Assembly (NCBI RefSeq): GCF_030272615.1
Contig: NC_081407.1
Location: 145,392,897-145,456,896 of the forward strand
Direction: 5' to 3'
From: Cryptomeria japonica
Taxonomy: Eukaryota; Streptophyta; Pinopsida; Cupressales; Cupressaceae
Length of the DNA: 64,000 nt
The translations under genes were made by a program, and so were the position numbers. Below the pieces are notes generated by a model. It saw only the letters and a program-made list of their open reading frames with translations. It made no database searches and was not told the DNA's origin. Below, piece after piece: positions 1 to 10,707 of the stretch (position 1 is its first letter; the number at the start of each line of letters is the position of its first letter).

Positions 1-1443
1 TATTTGATTAGGGATTAATAATTTTGGTTAGAGTTGAATATCAAGATGTTTTAATTTGAGATTAAGATCGAGATAATTTTCAAAGTATCATGTTTAAAAA
101 TCTGATTTAGTGAGTTGTGCATTTATGTGTTTTGTTTTGTTTGAGGATTGTCTAATGTTCATCACAAACATAATTATATAGTTAAAATTATTTTTGACAT
201 GATACACCACATTAAAACATATAAAATTTGATTTTGTTTAATTTGAATGTAATTATTGTGAGCATCTGAATTGATTATTTGATATACATTACGAAATGGA
301 TAAACAATTGATATTCAAGGATGGTATTAAATTGATTAACATTTATAAAAGAAACATTTGAATGATATATTTTGAAAGAATTTCTGTTCATTCACATTTA
401 AGTATGCTTATCTAATGATTATAAATGTGAAAGGGTGTTTGTAAAGCTGAAAACCTAGCACTATGCTAAGGTTCGAATAATAAAAAATTCTAAAATACTC
501 AAGTGTTCAGTATTGAAACTTTTCCAGCAGCCTCTCTTAAGTCTTGATTCATCAACTTTGGTTATTAAGCCTTTCAGATAAGAATATTCAACTTTGAAAG
601 CTTAAAATGTTTCTTTAGTGGTGACATGGTATTTATACTTTGAAACATCGATTCCACTGAAGTGGACAGTGACAGAGTGGTATCGAATTCGATTTGATTT
701 AGAAAAACAAGTGATGGGAATATTGGAAGGATCTACATGGATGTTTGGTGATATAAATGAACACTAATGGCTGACTCATAGAATGTGGTAAATGCTAGGA
801 ACTTGGAATCAAAAGATCTTGACATTCTCTCAATTTTATGAGAAGTTTATAAGAAAATTTGGAGTCCTTCAGGGTTTAGGGGGTGAAGGAAGGGGTGTTG
901 GTAGCAACAGTTTCAAATTTTATCAAAAAGATTTTGTTAGATTTTGCATTCATTTTTTTTTTATTATGAATGTTTTTCACTTATCTACATAGAAACATTC
1001 ACAAAATAGAAAAACTTAAAAAGAAAAGTGTTAATAGGAAAGATTTTTTACGCAATTTTTTTTGGGTTTTCTAAACTTTAATCTATCAATGTAAATTATA
1101 ATAAAATAAATGAGATTAGACTATGCTACTGCTTATAAGAGGATATAATTATTAGAAAATTATTGTCAATGATGATCAGTTTTGAAGCTCACTTTGAGAT
1201 TTGTAATTTGAATTAAAATTGAATAAATAAATTTTTAAATTTATTCTTAGGGAAATTAAATAAAATATTATTACTGTTTTTAGGATTGACGCCTCTTGAT
1301 TTGGGTGCCTATTTTGAAATTTAAATTAAAATCAATTTATTGGTCCAACCTCGATTTGAGTGCCCACTTTGGGATGTAAATGGAAATTAAATAAAGTATT
1401 TCTAGATATGCTCCTTGGCCAACTTGTTTTGGAGGGATGTAAT
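1..1443. other. AT-rich stretch without recognisable gene
   Basis: I see no protein family, RNA gene or clear repeat boundary here. The longest open frame, 66 codons at 792-992, resembles nothing I know and has low-complexity Phe/Lys composition. The part from about 1,290 reads like decayed LTR sequence, with repeated phrases such as 'ggtgcctattttg' and 'gtgcccactttggg'. Confidence 0.5.
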
Positions 1444-2130
1444 TGTTGGTGAATGAGTGCACTTGCATATATAAAAGGATTTCATTTGGGATTTAAATTA
1501 TCAAGATTTCAACAAATATTTTCCCATTTATAGTAGGTCTAGAGTAGACCTCAGAAGTATGAAGAATTGAAGGAGAATTATTCTAGACCTTAGAGTAGAA
1601 TTTAATGGCAAATTTGTAGGCCTAAGGGCATAATTTGAGAGTGAATTATTGTAAACATATAAGCAGAAAATATTGAAGATTATATATAGATTTCAAGAAG
1701 CCTTTTGGGCAATTTTGTAGATGAGTATAAAATTTGATTCAGAAAGAAGATCAAGCATTTATTACTTTATTCTTTTGGAGGTTGGTGCTTCATTTTCAAA
1801 GAGATTGGTGTCTCTTGATGAGTTGGTGCTTAGTTTTGGGGATTGATGTCTCTAGTGTGTTGGTACCTACAAATCATCTAAAGAGGATTGGTGTCTACAA
1901 AGATTGTAAGAAGTTCCTAATTCAGAAATAATAGTTTTTTGGTTTTCTCTCGCAAGGGTTTCCACATAAATCATGCGTTCGTCTTATGTTTCTACATGCT
2001 TGATCCTGCATTTGTGGTTGATTAAGATTTTGCTACTAGGATTAATTGAGTTTTGAAGAGTAAACATTTATTATTATACTGATTCACCCCTCTCTCAATA
2101 TAATTGTGTGCTTTTCAATAATACCCAACA
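1444..2130 (+). mobile_element. LTR-like segment, probable solo or orphan copia LTR
   Basis: The segment starts TGTTGG and ends CCAACA, the usual inverted termini of plant copia LTRs. A TATA-like stretch (catatataaaagg) lies just inside the start. The 3' part has the 'gggtttccacataaat' and 'gattcacccctctc' phrases also seen near the end of element H's LTR at 7,010-7,260. No matching 5-bp duplication is visible (gtaat before, aagag after), and no primer site follows. It may therefore be truncated, and the start is uncertain. Confidence 0.45.
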
Positions 2131-2539
2131 AAGAGGGAAACATATGAAATGACAAATAATAAAACCCTAGAAGGTGGCGTAAGATTTGGTAATGGATTTA
2201 GCTACTTAAGCTTAAGAAGGCATCAAGGAAAGCACATAGAAGATCAATATGATAAAATATTGTATTCTAATCAAAAGATGCAATGCAATAAGATGATTGA
2301 TTTCTCATCTAAGAGCAAGAGGTGGGTCTATATAGAATATATTAGTAAATGCACAACCAATGCGAGACCAAGGAGATGTAGTGACATATTTACACACCAT
2401 CTTCGTCAAACTAAGAAGTTAAAGTCACATGATGCAAGTGAAACCTACCCAAGTAGATGCCTACCTAATCATGCTAATCCTATCCTAGGTGCATATAATG
2501 CAATAAAGTAATTAAGTAAATATAAAATAAAAATAAACA
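2131..2539 (-). mobile_element. Candidate 3' LTR of copia remnant E (minus strand)
   Basis: Read on the minus strand, a G-rich tract (TTAATGGGGGG, 2,540-2,550) is followed immediately by TGTTTATTTT, as expected for polypurine tract plus LTR start. A TATA-like tctatatagac lies inside. The far end is not defined. A 120-codon plus-strand open frame (2,149-2,511) inside this block matches no family I recognise and is probably chance. Confidence 0.35.
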
Positions 2540-3351
2540 CCCCCCATTAACATAATATAGGTGGATAGAAAAAAACTGATGGATTGGTCTTAACAAATGT
2601 ATAAATGTGTTAGGTACCATGTCCAAAATGTATCCCTCCATAGGAAGAGAAGGAGAAAACCATAGGAAAGAAAATCCCCATTAGAGGATGGGGAGAGTAG
2701 AGTTAGGTGACCCCACTTGAAATAATAAGAGGGGTACAACCCCATATGAAGAAACCTGCCCACCAGAATAGAGAGAATAAGAGAGACCACATAATTACCC
2801 CCTCAATCTGTAGTTTCCTTTATTGATTGTAGATGATTGGCACTTAATGTTGAAGATGGTCAGGGATCATCAAAAAATATTTCTCTTCCTGGGAAGAAAC
2901 ATGGCTAATTGACAATGCAAAATATCTCCCCATTTTTGAAAGGAATATTAGGGAAGCAAACTAAGAATTTATATTTTTGGTAGTTGCCTAAATGTTACTA
3001 TGCTAGTGCCGAAATGTGCCAGAATCAAATTGGGAGTCTTAGGACTAACTAAAGAAGGCAACAATAAAAAAGTCATGTGGAAGCTAATGTAGAATATGAA
3101 CTAATGATCAAAATACAATATATGTGATACAACTTTCATCAAAGAGGATATGGATTTCCTTAATGGGGTCCTTTAAATATATAAGATAAGACTCACAAGA
3201 AAAAAATGAAGGTCAATTACATACTCATATTAAGGAGTTAAATCTAGAGGAGTTGAATTTTCTACTTATAAAAATCAATGGAAGCTACAATGGAAGCAAT
3301 GCGATAATTGATATAAGTAGGAGGAAAATGTGAGAAGGTGTAAAGTATAGA
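2540..3351 (-). other. 3' spacer of copia remnant E, copy 1
   Basis: This stretch lies between the G-rich tract and the GAG-pre-integrase remnant. No pol (integrase, RT, RNase H) is visible. The part at about 2,770-2,900 loosely resembles the 3' spacer of copia C at 48,130-48,300 (similar order of 'ctaatcctccaatgtag' and 'gttgaagatggtc' phrases). This supports E being a pol-less element like C. The resemblance is by eye and weak. Confidence 0.35.
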
Positions 3352-3545
3352 CTAACAATATACCTCCCCAACTACAACAATATTACTTCTCCATAAATCT
3401 TGAATTGTCACAATGTTTGGAGTGAAATTAACACTCTTACTTGCAAAAATATGTGTATTCCAATAGATAGAAATGAATCTAGTTGGTAGTGAATGTACAA
3501 AAAGGACAACATTGAATAATCCTTCACCCATGCCAATAAAATGTA
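3352..3545 (-). pseudogene. Copia GAG-pre-integrase remnant, copy 1 of the tandem duplication
   Basis: The minus frame reads GMGEGLFNVVLFVHSLPT and then VNFTPNIVTIQDL. It aligns with the DDGTFENVLYVPNLSTN...VEFTPDSVVVKEL segment of the intact copia B. This domain joins protease to integrase in Ty1/copia polyproteins. The copy is degenerate and stops after about 60 residues, with no integrase after it. A homologous copy lies at 8,165-8,340. The frame is interrupted on its upstream side by the block at 3,541-4,825. Confidence 0.6.
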
Positions 3546-4825
3546 GGGGCATCAAAAGCCTCATAGCAAGCAAAGTTGTCATTTCTTGGTTCTAGGTTGG
3601 ATAGTTGTTTTTTGGTCTAATAAGGTCTTTTATGACCATTTGACACCATTTTGGAAAGTTTTAAGTTCATTGGTAAAAAAATGTAAAAGTTACACAAAGT
3701 TGTCATGTTGCTCAAAATTTTTTTCAAGCAACTTTCCAAAAGTTGTTTTTGTTAACAAATTGGTTTGTTGAACGGTTGGAGTATTTTTTAAGGTGGAAAA
3801 TGTATAAATGTAACCTTCCAACTCAGATTTGGGGTTGGATAACTTTTATTGGTGAATGAAAACCTCATTTTTCAGTGCATTTCTCATGTTTTTGGCTTCT
3901 CTTTCCTCTTGTACAGATTGTCCAGTCCATATTATGAACTGAAACCAATTGGAATTGGCTAGAATGTGAATCTACTTTCATTTTATTTTGATCTCATCAA
4001 TTTTCATTGAGCATATTGTAAGATATTGCATTTTTTTGCGAAAATTGGTCAAAACCCTACCTAAGGTAACCAACAAGTGGAAAAAATGTATAACTTGACT
4101 TTCCACTAGTGGAAAATCACTAAAATGGGTGGAAAGGTCTATATATATGTTTTAAAAATATTCCAAACTTTCAGGGGTTGAAGTGGAGGTTTGCACGTGC
4201 TTTTGAAGGACCATTGGTTTGATTTTCCTAGTTATTAGACTGCTAAGACAGAGAAGGGAAGATTTGAATGTAATAATGCATAGTTTGAGAATTTTGTGAT
4301 TGGAGAAGGTATTGGAAGTGTGTGTGAAGGTCCTATTGACCTATTCAAAGTGTTGGCGATCATTGGTGGCCACCATATGACAAAATATAATAAATTTCCT
4401 AGAAGAACTTCATGGACAGTGACAACCAACTAGTGACCAATCAAGTTTTTTTGGATATCTTCTTGTGTGTCACCATCAAATACTCCATGAAGTCACTTTA
4501 TGGATTGAAACAATTCATCTCTTAGTTTGGCCTAGTTTTATAAAAGTTGTCATACCTATTTGCAATAAAACAATAGGTGTAAACCCCAAGTGTTGGTGTG
4601 TTGTTGAAATTCTTCACATGCGAGTTGTTCATTGTCCCTTAGGCCTCGTTTCAAGGTTTGTTCATAACATAGGAAGGGTCAAATACAATAATGTCAAAAT
4701 GTCCTAAAGTGAGTCCCAAGACAAAGGCTAGTTGTGAGTCAAACTATGTTGGAGTTGAAGAAGCCCCTTAGCCATTTTGAGTTGAGAACCAAGTAAGTCC
4801 TTCCTCTGCATCATAGAACATTAGC
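3541..4825. other. 1.28-kb block present only in copy 1 of the duplicated copia remnant
   Basis: Copy 2 runs straight from 'catgccaata' (about 8,338) to 'aaatataaatatatgttg', whereas copy 1 has about 1.28 kb between the same flanks. In copy 2 the protein homology is continuous, so this is best read as an insertion in copy 1. I see no coding domain, no clean terminal repeats and no clear target-site duplication. Repeated phrases such as 'caactttccaaaagttg' suggest decayed repeat DNA. Confidence 0.5.
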
Positions 4826-5186
4826 AAAAAACATAAATATGTGTTGTTACCTATAAAGATATGTGGTGTAGAACAATTCTCAAATGAAAAAATCTCACTT
4901 TATGATGGGACCTTATGATGTGAAGATCTACAATAAAGGACCTATCTCCTTGAGTTAGAATTTACAACAACTGGTTCCTTTCCTTTTGGTTTCTTTGCTT
5001 ATGTAGAATAAGAATAAGAAGATGAACTCTTTGACAAAGTTGAAGGTAATTTGATATGGTTATTTTGTAGATGATGCTTCAACTTATAAATTTATTTTAA
5101 ATAACATTGGTGTTCATCATACTCATGTTTCTTGCAATATACATATTTAGGATTCTCCCTCCTAGATATTTCACCTTAAGAGGGAG
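4826..5186 (-). pseudogene. Copia gag C-terminus/protease remnant, copy 1
   Basis: The minus strand carries a decayed zinc-knuckle and linker segment matching the better preserved copy at 8,340-8,709. It stops at 'gagggag', the exact point where LTR element F begins in both copies. No open frame of useful length survives. Confidence 0.55.
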
Positions 5187-5190
5187 TGTA

Positions 5191-5705
5191 TGTTGGTATT
5201 ATGGATGACTTTGTCATGTGTTGCATTGGTTTTGTCATTGATGTCAACACTTGTCTTCTTGGAGGTTTACATTATGTTCACCGGTATGGTTAGTGGCTTA
5301 TGCACAGTCATCGGTATGTATTCACCAGCAGGTTATATGGTTCACCGGCAATGATGATAACTTGGAGATCATTCTGTTATGTCGAAGACATGGATTGGAA
5401 GTTTGGTTTTGGTGTTTTTCTTATTGGTCTAATCAGGTTGACAGATTTGCCTTTAACGACATATAAGTTTAGGTTATGGATCGGTACTCCAGATCAACAC
5501 GACATGTTATGGAGATTGTTTATTGATTGGATATTGTGGTAAATGTATTGAGACGACATGTTGTATCACATCAAGACTTATTTGTAATTGATTTAATTGT
5601 AATATCTTTAGTGAGCCGACCTATTCATTTGGTCTTAGGTTTTGTATAAATGATTGTAAGATCTTATTGAAGATCGGAATATAGGTTATGGTATGAGTGT
5701 GTGTG
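5191..5705 (+). repeat. Truncated 5' LTR of element H
   Basis: It matches the first half of the 3' LTR at 6,186 with scattered substitutions. Similarity stops after 'gtgtgtggata', where pol sequence begins, which marks the deletion junction. Confidence 0.85.
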
Positions 5706-5711
5706 GATACT

Positions 5712-5819
5712 AATGAGAAAATTGCAGATATCTTTACAAAGCCTTTGCCTAAGGAAACATTTGAATATCTTAGAGAGCAACTTGGGGTAATTCCCCACCG
5801 ACAAAGACTTAGATGTTGA
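5712..5819 (+). pseudogene. C-terminal tail of copia RNase H/pol (element H)
   Basis: The open frame reads NEKIADIFTKPLPKETFEYL, then REQLGV, and ends at TGA. The ADIFTKPL motif is the conserved tail following RNase H in Ty1/copia polyproteins; the intact copia B has ADMFTKPF at the equivalent place. Only 35 codons remain and they begin directly inside LTR sequence, so this is a deletion remnant. Confidence 0.85.
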
Positions 5820-6172
5820 AGATTGGCATCAAACCGACAGGAACTAACAAAAAAATCTTTTTCCGGCTTTGATGGAGGAGAGCTACTTCTCAGGGGGAGT
5901 AGTTGGTTGAATGTTAAGTTTTGAATTCTTAACTGCTTTGGCATTTGATGTCAAAGGGGGAGATATATCTATGGAAAAACATTATTCCTTGGGGGAGAGA
6001 TTACTCATTGAGGGAGAGATATACTCTGTGGATATATGTATTTTGGTTTTGGTTTATGTTTCTATTACAGAACTTTGTATTGATCTATCTTTGGGAGATT
6101 GATTGGTTTACTAGTTTTGGCATTCTATTTTTGGCACTTAGATGTTTTTCCATCTAGTGTTGCCATCAATGC

Positions 6173-6185
6173 CAAAGGGGGAGAT
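6173..6185 (+). other. Polypurine tract of element H
   Basis: caaagggggagat sits immediately before the 3' LTR start, the usual position for plus-strand priming. Confidence 0.7.
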
Positions 6186-7268
6186 TGTTGGTATTATGGA
6201 TGACTTTGTCATGTGTTGCATTGGTTTTGTCATTGATGTCAACACTTGTCTTCTTGGAGGTTTACATTATGTTCACCAATATGGTTAGTAGCTTATGCAT
6301 AGTCACCGATATGTGTTCACTAGAAGGTTATATGGTTCACCGACAATGATGATAACTTGGAGATCATTTGGTTATGTCGAAGAGATGGATTGGAAGTTTG
6401 GTTTTGGTGTTTTGCTTATTGGTCTAATCAGGTTGAGAGATTTTCCTTTACCGACATAGAAGTCTAAGTTATGTACCGGTACTCCATATCAGCACGACAC
6501 ATTATGAAGATTGTTTATTGATTGGATATTGTGGTAAATGTATTGAGCCGACATGTTGTATCACATAAAGACTTATTTGTAATTGATTTAATTTTAATAT
6601 CTTTAGTGAGCCGACCTATTCATTTGGTCTTAGGTTTTGTATAAATTATTGTAAGATCTTATTGAAGATTGGAATATAGGTTATGGTATGAGTGTGTGTG
6701 GATATTGAAGAGCGAAAATAAGTAGATCCTTGTGCGAATCACATAGACATTATTCGAAGGTTGAAGGAAGGTTATGAAGGTGTTTTGACACTCATGTTCA
6801 GAGCTTAATCGGTACTGAATCCAACATTGAAGATGCTAATTTTAGCAGTACATTATCATTGGATTTAACCATCCAATTGTGTAGTCAGTGTGACTCCTAA
6901 TTTGTGATTGAGCAGGGAGCTCTAGGTAGTTAGCCTTTCTGCATGTGCAGACCCCATTTGTATACACATTCTATCTGTAGTAGTATCATCTGATTGTGGG
7001 TAAGGTTTCCCACCATGGGTTTTCCCTTACCGGGTTTCCACATCAAAATATCTGTGTTATGTGTTGTGGATATTGTTTCTGTTTCTGTTTCATGCATTAA
7101 GTTAAACTGGTATTGCTATAACTGTTAATCTGTTTTACCGACACTTAAGTTTGGTTTATCGACATTATGTTTAAATTGAAATAACTTGCATTTGGATTAT
7201 AATTTATTGACAACTGGTTCACAACTGATTCACACCCCCCTCTCAGCTGTCTTTCCTGGGATGTAATA
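6186..7268 (+). repeat. 3' LTR of element H (about 1.08 kb)
   Basis: It begins TGTTGGTATTATGG after the polypurine tract and runs to the GTGTA duplication. The second half holds phrases typical of plant copia LTR ends (gggtttccacatcaaa, gattcacacccccctctc). Confidence 0.85.
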
Positions 7269-7273
7269 GTGTA

Positions 7274-7874
7274 GTGGTGAAAAATTAGGGTTTCCACCAT
7301 AAGAAGGATGAAAATCGCTATTTTTTACTTGGGGACCAATACATTAGGGATGTATAGGAATTAGATAGATCTAAACCTAAGAGGTTTGAATACTGATCTA
7401 ATTTTAGGGGGTTTAGAATGTGCCTCTAATTTCCCTTAAGTTGAACTGAATTGTTGAACTTGCTAAAATTAGGGTTAATGTGCTATAATTGATGTAAAAA
7501 TGCATAAACAGTAAGCTACAATTGTCAGATTGAGCCTTGAACCCGAGTTTGAGGATTGTAAGACGATTCAGATCTATTCCTAGAAGGATCTTTTGATTTG
7601 TCAAGACTCGTGTGACAATTGCCTTGGTCCTCCAAACTTTTTGCACTCTAATAGGGGATCAGTTCATGTTTGTAAATAAAGCTTATCCTAAAGATCGCAA
7701 CTCCGTACCTGGTCCTGCACACACTAGAAGGGAAATAGGTTGGGCATAGGGGATTGCCTTAGGTCAAACCCTAGTTTTGGAATTAACACTAAAATAGAAA
7801 TGAAATCTAATTGAATTGTAGTAATGGAAATTTTCTCCTTTTGAGGGAGATGTTGCATAATGACTGAAACACAA
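7274..7874 (-). mobile_element. Partial LTR of element F (duplication copy 1)
   Basis: It matches the first 600 bp of the F LTRs at 8,714 and 10,712 (plus-strand reading). Similarity ends at 'actgaaacacaa', where duplication copy 2 begins. The first four bases of this LTR (TGTA) lie at 5,187-5,190, because element H inserted there. Confidence 0.8.
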
Positions 7875-9315
7875 GCCATGTGGAAGCTAATCTAGATTAT
7901 GATCTAATGATTAAAACACAATATATGTGATAGAAATTTCATCAAAGAGGATATGAATTTACTTAATGGGGTCCTTTAAATATATAAGATAAGACTCACA
8001 AGAAAAAAATGAAGGTCAATTACGTACTCATATTAAGGAGTTAAATCTAGAGGAGTTCAATTTTCTACTTATAAAAATTATTGAAAGCTACAATGGAAGC
8101 AATGAGATAATTAATAGAAGTAGGAACAAAATGTGAGAAGGTGTAAAGGATAGACTAACAATCTACCTCCCCAACTACAACAATATCACTTCTCCATACA
8201 TCTTTAATCGTCACAATGTTTGGAGTGAAATTAACACACTTACTTGCAAAAATATGTGTAATCTAACAGATAAATGACTCTAGTTAGTAGTGAATGTATA
8301 CAAATGACAAATTGAATAATCCTTCACCCATGCCAATAGAGCCTCACCCAAAAATATAAATATATGTTGTTACCTATAAAGATATGCGGTGTAGAACAAG
8401 TCTCAAATGAAAAAATCACACTTTATGATAAAACCACACGATGTGAAGATCTACAATAAAGGACCTATCTCCTTGAGTTAGAATTTACAACAAGTGGTTC
8501 CTTTCCCTTTGGTTTATTTTCTTGTGTAGAATAAGAATAAGAGGATGAACTCTTTGATAAAGTTGAAGGTAATTTGATATGGTTATTTTGTAGAAGATAC
8601 TTCAACTTATCAATATATTTTACATAACATTGATGCTCATCATACCCAAGTTTCTTGCAATATGCATATTTAGGATTCTCCCTCCTAGATATTTCACCTT
8701 GAGAGGGAGTGTAGTGGTGAAAAATTAGGGTTTTCACCATAAGAAGGATGAAAAATGCTAATTTTTACTTAGGGACCAATACATTAGCGAAATATAGGAA
8801 TTAGATAGATCTAACCTAAGAGGTCTGAATATTAATCTAATTCTAGGGGGTTTGGAATGCGCCTCTTCTTTCCCTTAAGTTAAATTGAATTGTTGAACTT
8901 GCCGAGATTAGGGTAAATATACTGGAATTGACATAAAAATACATAAGCAATAAGCTACAATTGTTGGATTGAGCCATGAACTTGGATCCAAGGATTGTAA
9001 GAGGATTCAAATATGTTCCCAGAAGGATCTCATAATTTGTTGGGACTGGTGTGACAGTTTCTTTGGTCCTTCAAACTTTTCACACTCCAATAGGGGATCA
9101 ATTTGTCTCTGCAAATAAAGCTTATCCCGAAGATCACAGCTTCATCCCTATTCCTGTGCACACTAGAGAAGGGAAATAGGTTGGGAATAGGGACTTGCCT
9201 TAGGCCAAACCTCAATTTTGGAATTAACCTTGAAATAAAAATGAAACTTGATTGAATTGCAGTAATGGAAATGTTCTCCTTTTGAGGGAGATGCTGCATA
9301 ATGACTGAAACACAA
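7875..9315. repeat. Second copy of a 1.44-kb tandem duplication spanning an E/F junction
   Basis: Copy 1 is 3,072-3,540, 4,826-5,190 and 7,274-7,874 once its insertions are removed (about 1,435 bp). Copy 2 is 7,875-9,315 (about 1,441 bp). Both pass from copia E gag into the F LTR at the same base, so the F insertion is older than the duplication. By eye the copies are roughly 90% alike. Confidence 0.8.
8165..8709 (-). pseudogene. Copia E gag zinc knuckle, protease and GAG-pre-integrase remnant, copy 2
   Basis: Read on the minus strand from 8,709, the frame gives YAYCKKLGYDEHQC, aligned with CAYCKKYGHDEHRC of copia B. The first zinc-binding Cys has become Tyr, while the second Cys, the His and the last Cys remain. 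NNHIKLPS follows, like NNINLPS in B. Downstream, past stops, come a decayed protease segment and GSIGMGEGLFN, the start of GAG-pre-integrase. The frame is cut at 8,709 by element F; more N-terminal gag resumes at 11,872. Confidence 0.7.
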
Positions 9316-9905
9316 ATGTTATACCTCTTTGTGAAGTTTTGTTTGTCTCCACACAAGATTAGGGTTTCAAGAAGTCTTCAATAACATAGAACATGAATGT
9401 CAACTCCAATGCTTGAATCTTGACTTTATCTCTGCTCTATTGCTTGAAAGAATATTGATTGCTTGCTTGCTTGAACTTGAATGCTTGATTGTTTGATGTC
9501 AAATTGAATTTCATGTGTGTGGATTGTTGGATGATAAAATGAGAGGGGTAGACCTCCTTTTATAATTTCTCGTCAAAAAATAAATTAATTTTTTGACATG
9601 AGCTGACACAAGTTGGAATTCCTGCTCAAATCACATGATCGTTAAGGGGCCCAAATTTTGGTCCTAATTGGGAGGATGAGGGAATCGGATGCTTTGGTCC
9701 TGAGGGGACCAGGGAGCCATGCCTTGATCTTTCCCAATCAGAGACCAAAATAAAGGAGCGAGATGATGTGCAAATTAAAAATGGTGATAGATATGCTTAG
9801 CAATATGAGCATAATTAGGTCCTTTTCAATCCTCAAAGCACAAATGCCAAGGTGAGAGCTCAAATATGGACAAAATTGTAAGGGAGTACAATTTAGGATG
9901 CTACA
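8710..9905 (-). repeat. 3' LTR of element F
   Basis: It runs from TGTAG to CTACA and matches 10,708-11,866 along its length, with small indels. It lies beside the polypurine tract, which makes it the 3' LTR of a minus-strand element. Confidence 0.85.
9557..9564 (-). promoter_or_regulatory. TATA box in element F 3' LTR
   Basis: TATAAAAG on the minus strand is followed by 'gaggtctacccctctc'. The same motif is conserved in the other LTR at 11,552-11,559. Confidence 0.5.
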
Positions 9906-9922
9906 TTTAGCCCCCACTTTAG
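9906..9922 (-). other. Polypurine tract of element F
   Basis: TAAAGTGGGGGCTAAA reads directly into the LTR start TGTAGCATC on the minus strand. The same tract precedes the G1 3' LTR at 39,141-39,156. Confidence 0.8.
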
Positions 9923-10687
9923 CAGGAGTATGAGACTAAGCATACTCTCAGTAAAGTACAAAGGTTCGCATTAGAAGGCTTCTATCAAGATGCAAAGGAG
10001 GCAAGACACACCAAACCCTCAATGGACTTTAGGTATCTTACAACTTCAAGATCATGATAAAAGGGACATCATAAGGAGAAAGAGAACCATGACTAAAAGC
10101 CTACTAAGGTTCACGTACCACGAGTCATGAAAATAAACATACCAAAATTACAAAGCAAAAGACAAAGTTTGCCAAGTAACTTGAGTATCAAGATGTGCAA
10201 GAGAGAGAAACATTGAGTAAGTGTATGTCCCCACGTTGAAACAATTGAACATGCATTATCGAGAGAAATTTATTTAAGGCAGTATACATTCATCCAAAAG
10301 AGAAGCATGCTATCACAATGATATGCCCCCAAGAAGGATACATCTAAGGATAATGATCACAAAACACATAAGGGTTCTACTTAACTCTGGGATCAATATG
10401 CTCTTATGATAAATAATGTATATTATGTATATATTTGCATTGAGTTGTCCTCATCACCAAACAAAGTAGAACCACTATGGAAGAAGGGCATATGTGTCTT
10501 TTTAGTCAAAATGAGAGAGACCAAAAGAGATCTCAATGCTTTACATTGTCCTCAAGTAGACAACGCTAGGGACAACAAATAAAATAATTGACAAAAAAGA
10601 AGAAGAAGGTTCTAGTACAAATAAGAAAGAGAGGAGAGATAGATAATCTATGACATGAATGAAGCTAATTAAGCAAGTCATCCACCT
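9923..10687 (-). other. Internal region of element F, no coding frame
   Basis: About 0.77 kb without gag or pol similarity on either strand. The only 65-codon frame overlaps the LTR edge and looks accidental. Confidence 0.6.
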
Positions 10688-10707
10688 CCCAATCTTTCTC
10701 ACCAAAA
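10688..10707 (-). other. Primer-binding region of element F
   Basis: Immediately after the 5' LTR end (minus strand) comes TTTTGGTGAGAAAGATTGGG. The first nine bases equal the start of the G1 primer region at 28,471. The rest departs from any tRNA 3' end I can assign. Confidence 0.45.

Larger units (their letters stand above)
5191..7268 (+). mobile_element. Copia element H, deletion derivative (LTR, pol tail, LTR)
   Basis: The first 515 bp (5,191-5,705) repeat the start of the segment at 6,186, both opening TGTTGGTATTATGG. Between them lie the last 35 codons of a copia pol and a polypurine tract, so the rest of the 5' LTR, the primer site, gag and most of pol are gone. The element is flanked by GTGTA at 5,186-5,190 and 7,269-7,273. 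The uninterrupted target is preserved in the second duplication copy at 8,709-8,713. The right end reads TGTAATA rather than a canonical CA. Confidence 0.85.

Noticed and set aside
1444-2130. Complete solo LTR with target-site duplication
   Set aside because: The termini fit, but flanking bases (gtaat and aagag) do not match, so completeness is unproven.
2149-2511. 120-codon frame as a host gene
   Set aside because: No family recognised. It lies inside a candidate LTR on the opposite strand and has no introns, signals or neighbours to support it.
5300-5542. Frames of 71-80 codons in element H LTR
   Set aside because: They are LTR sequence read through, and they are not preserved in the second LTR.
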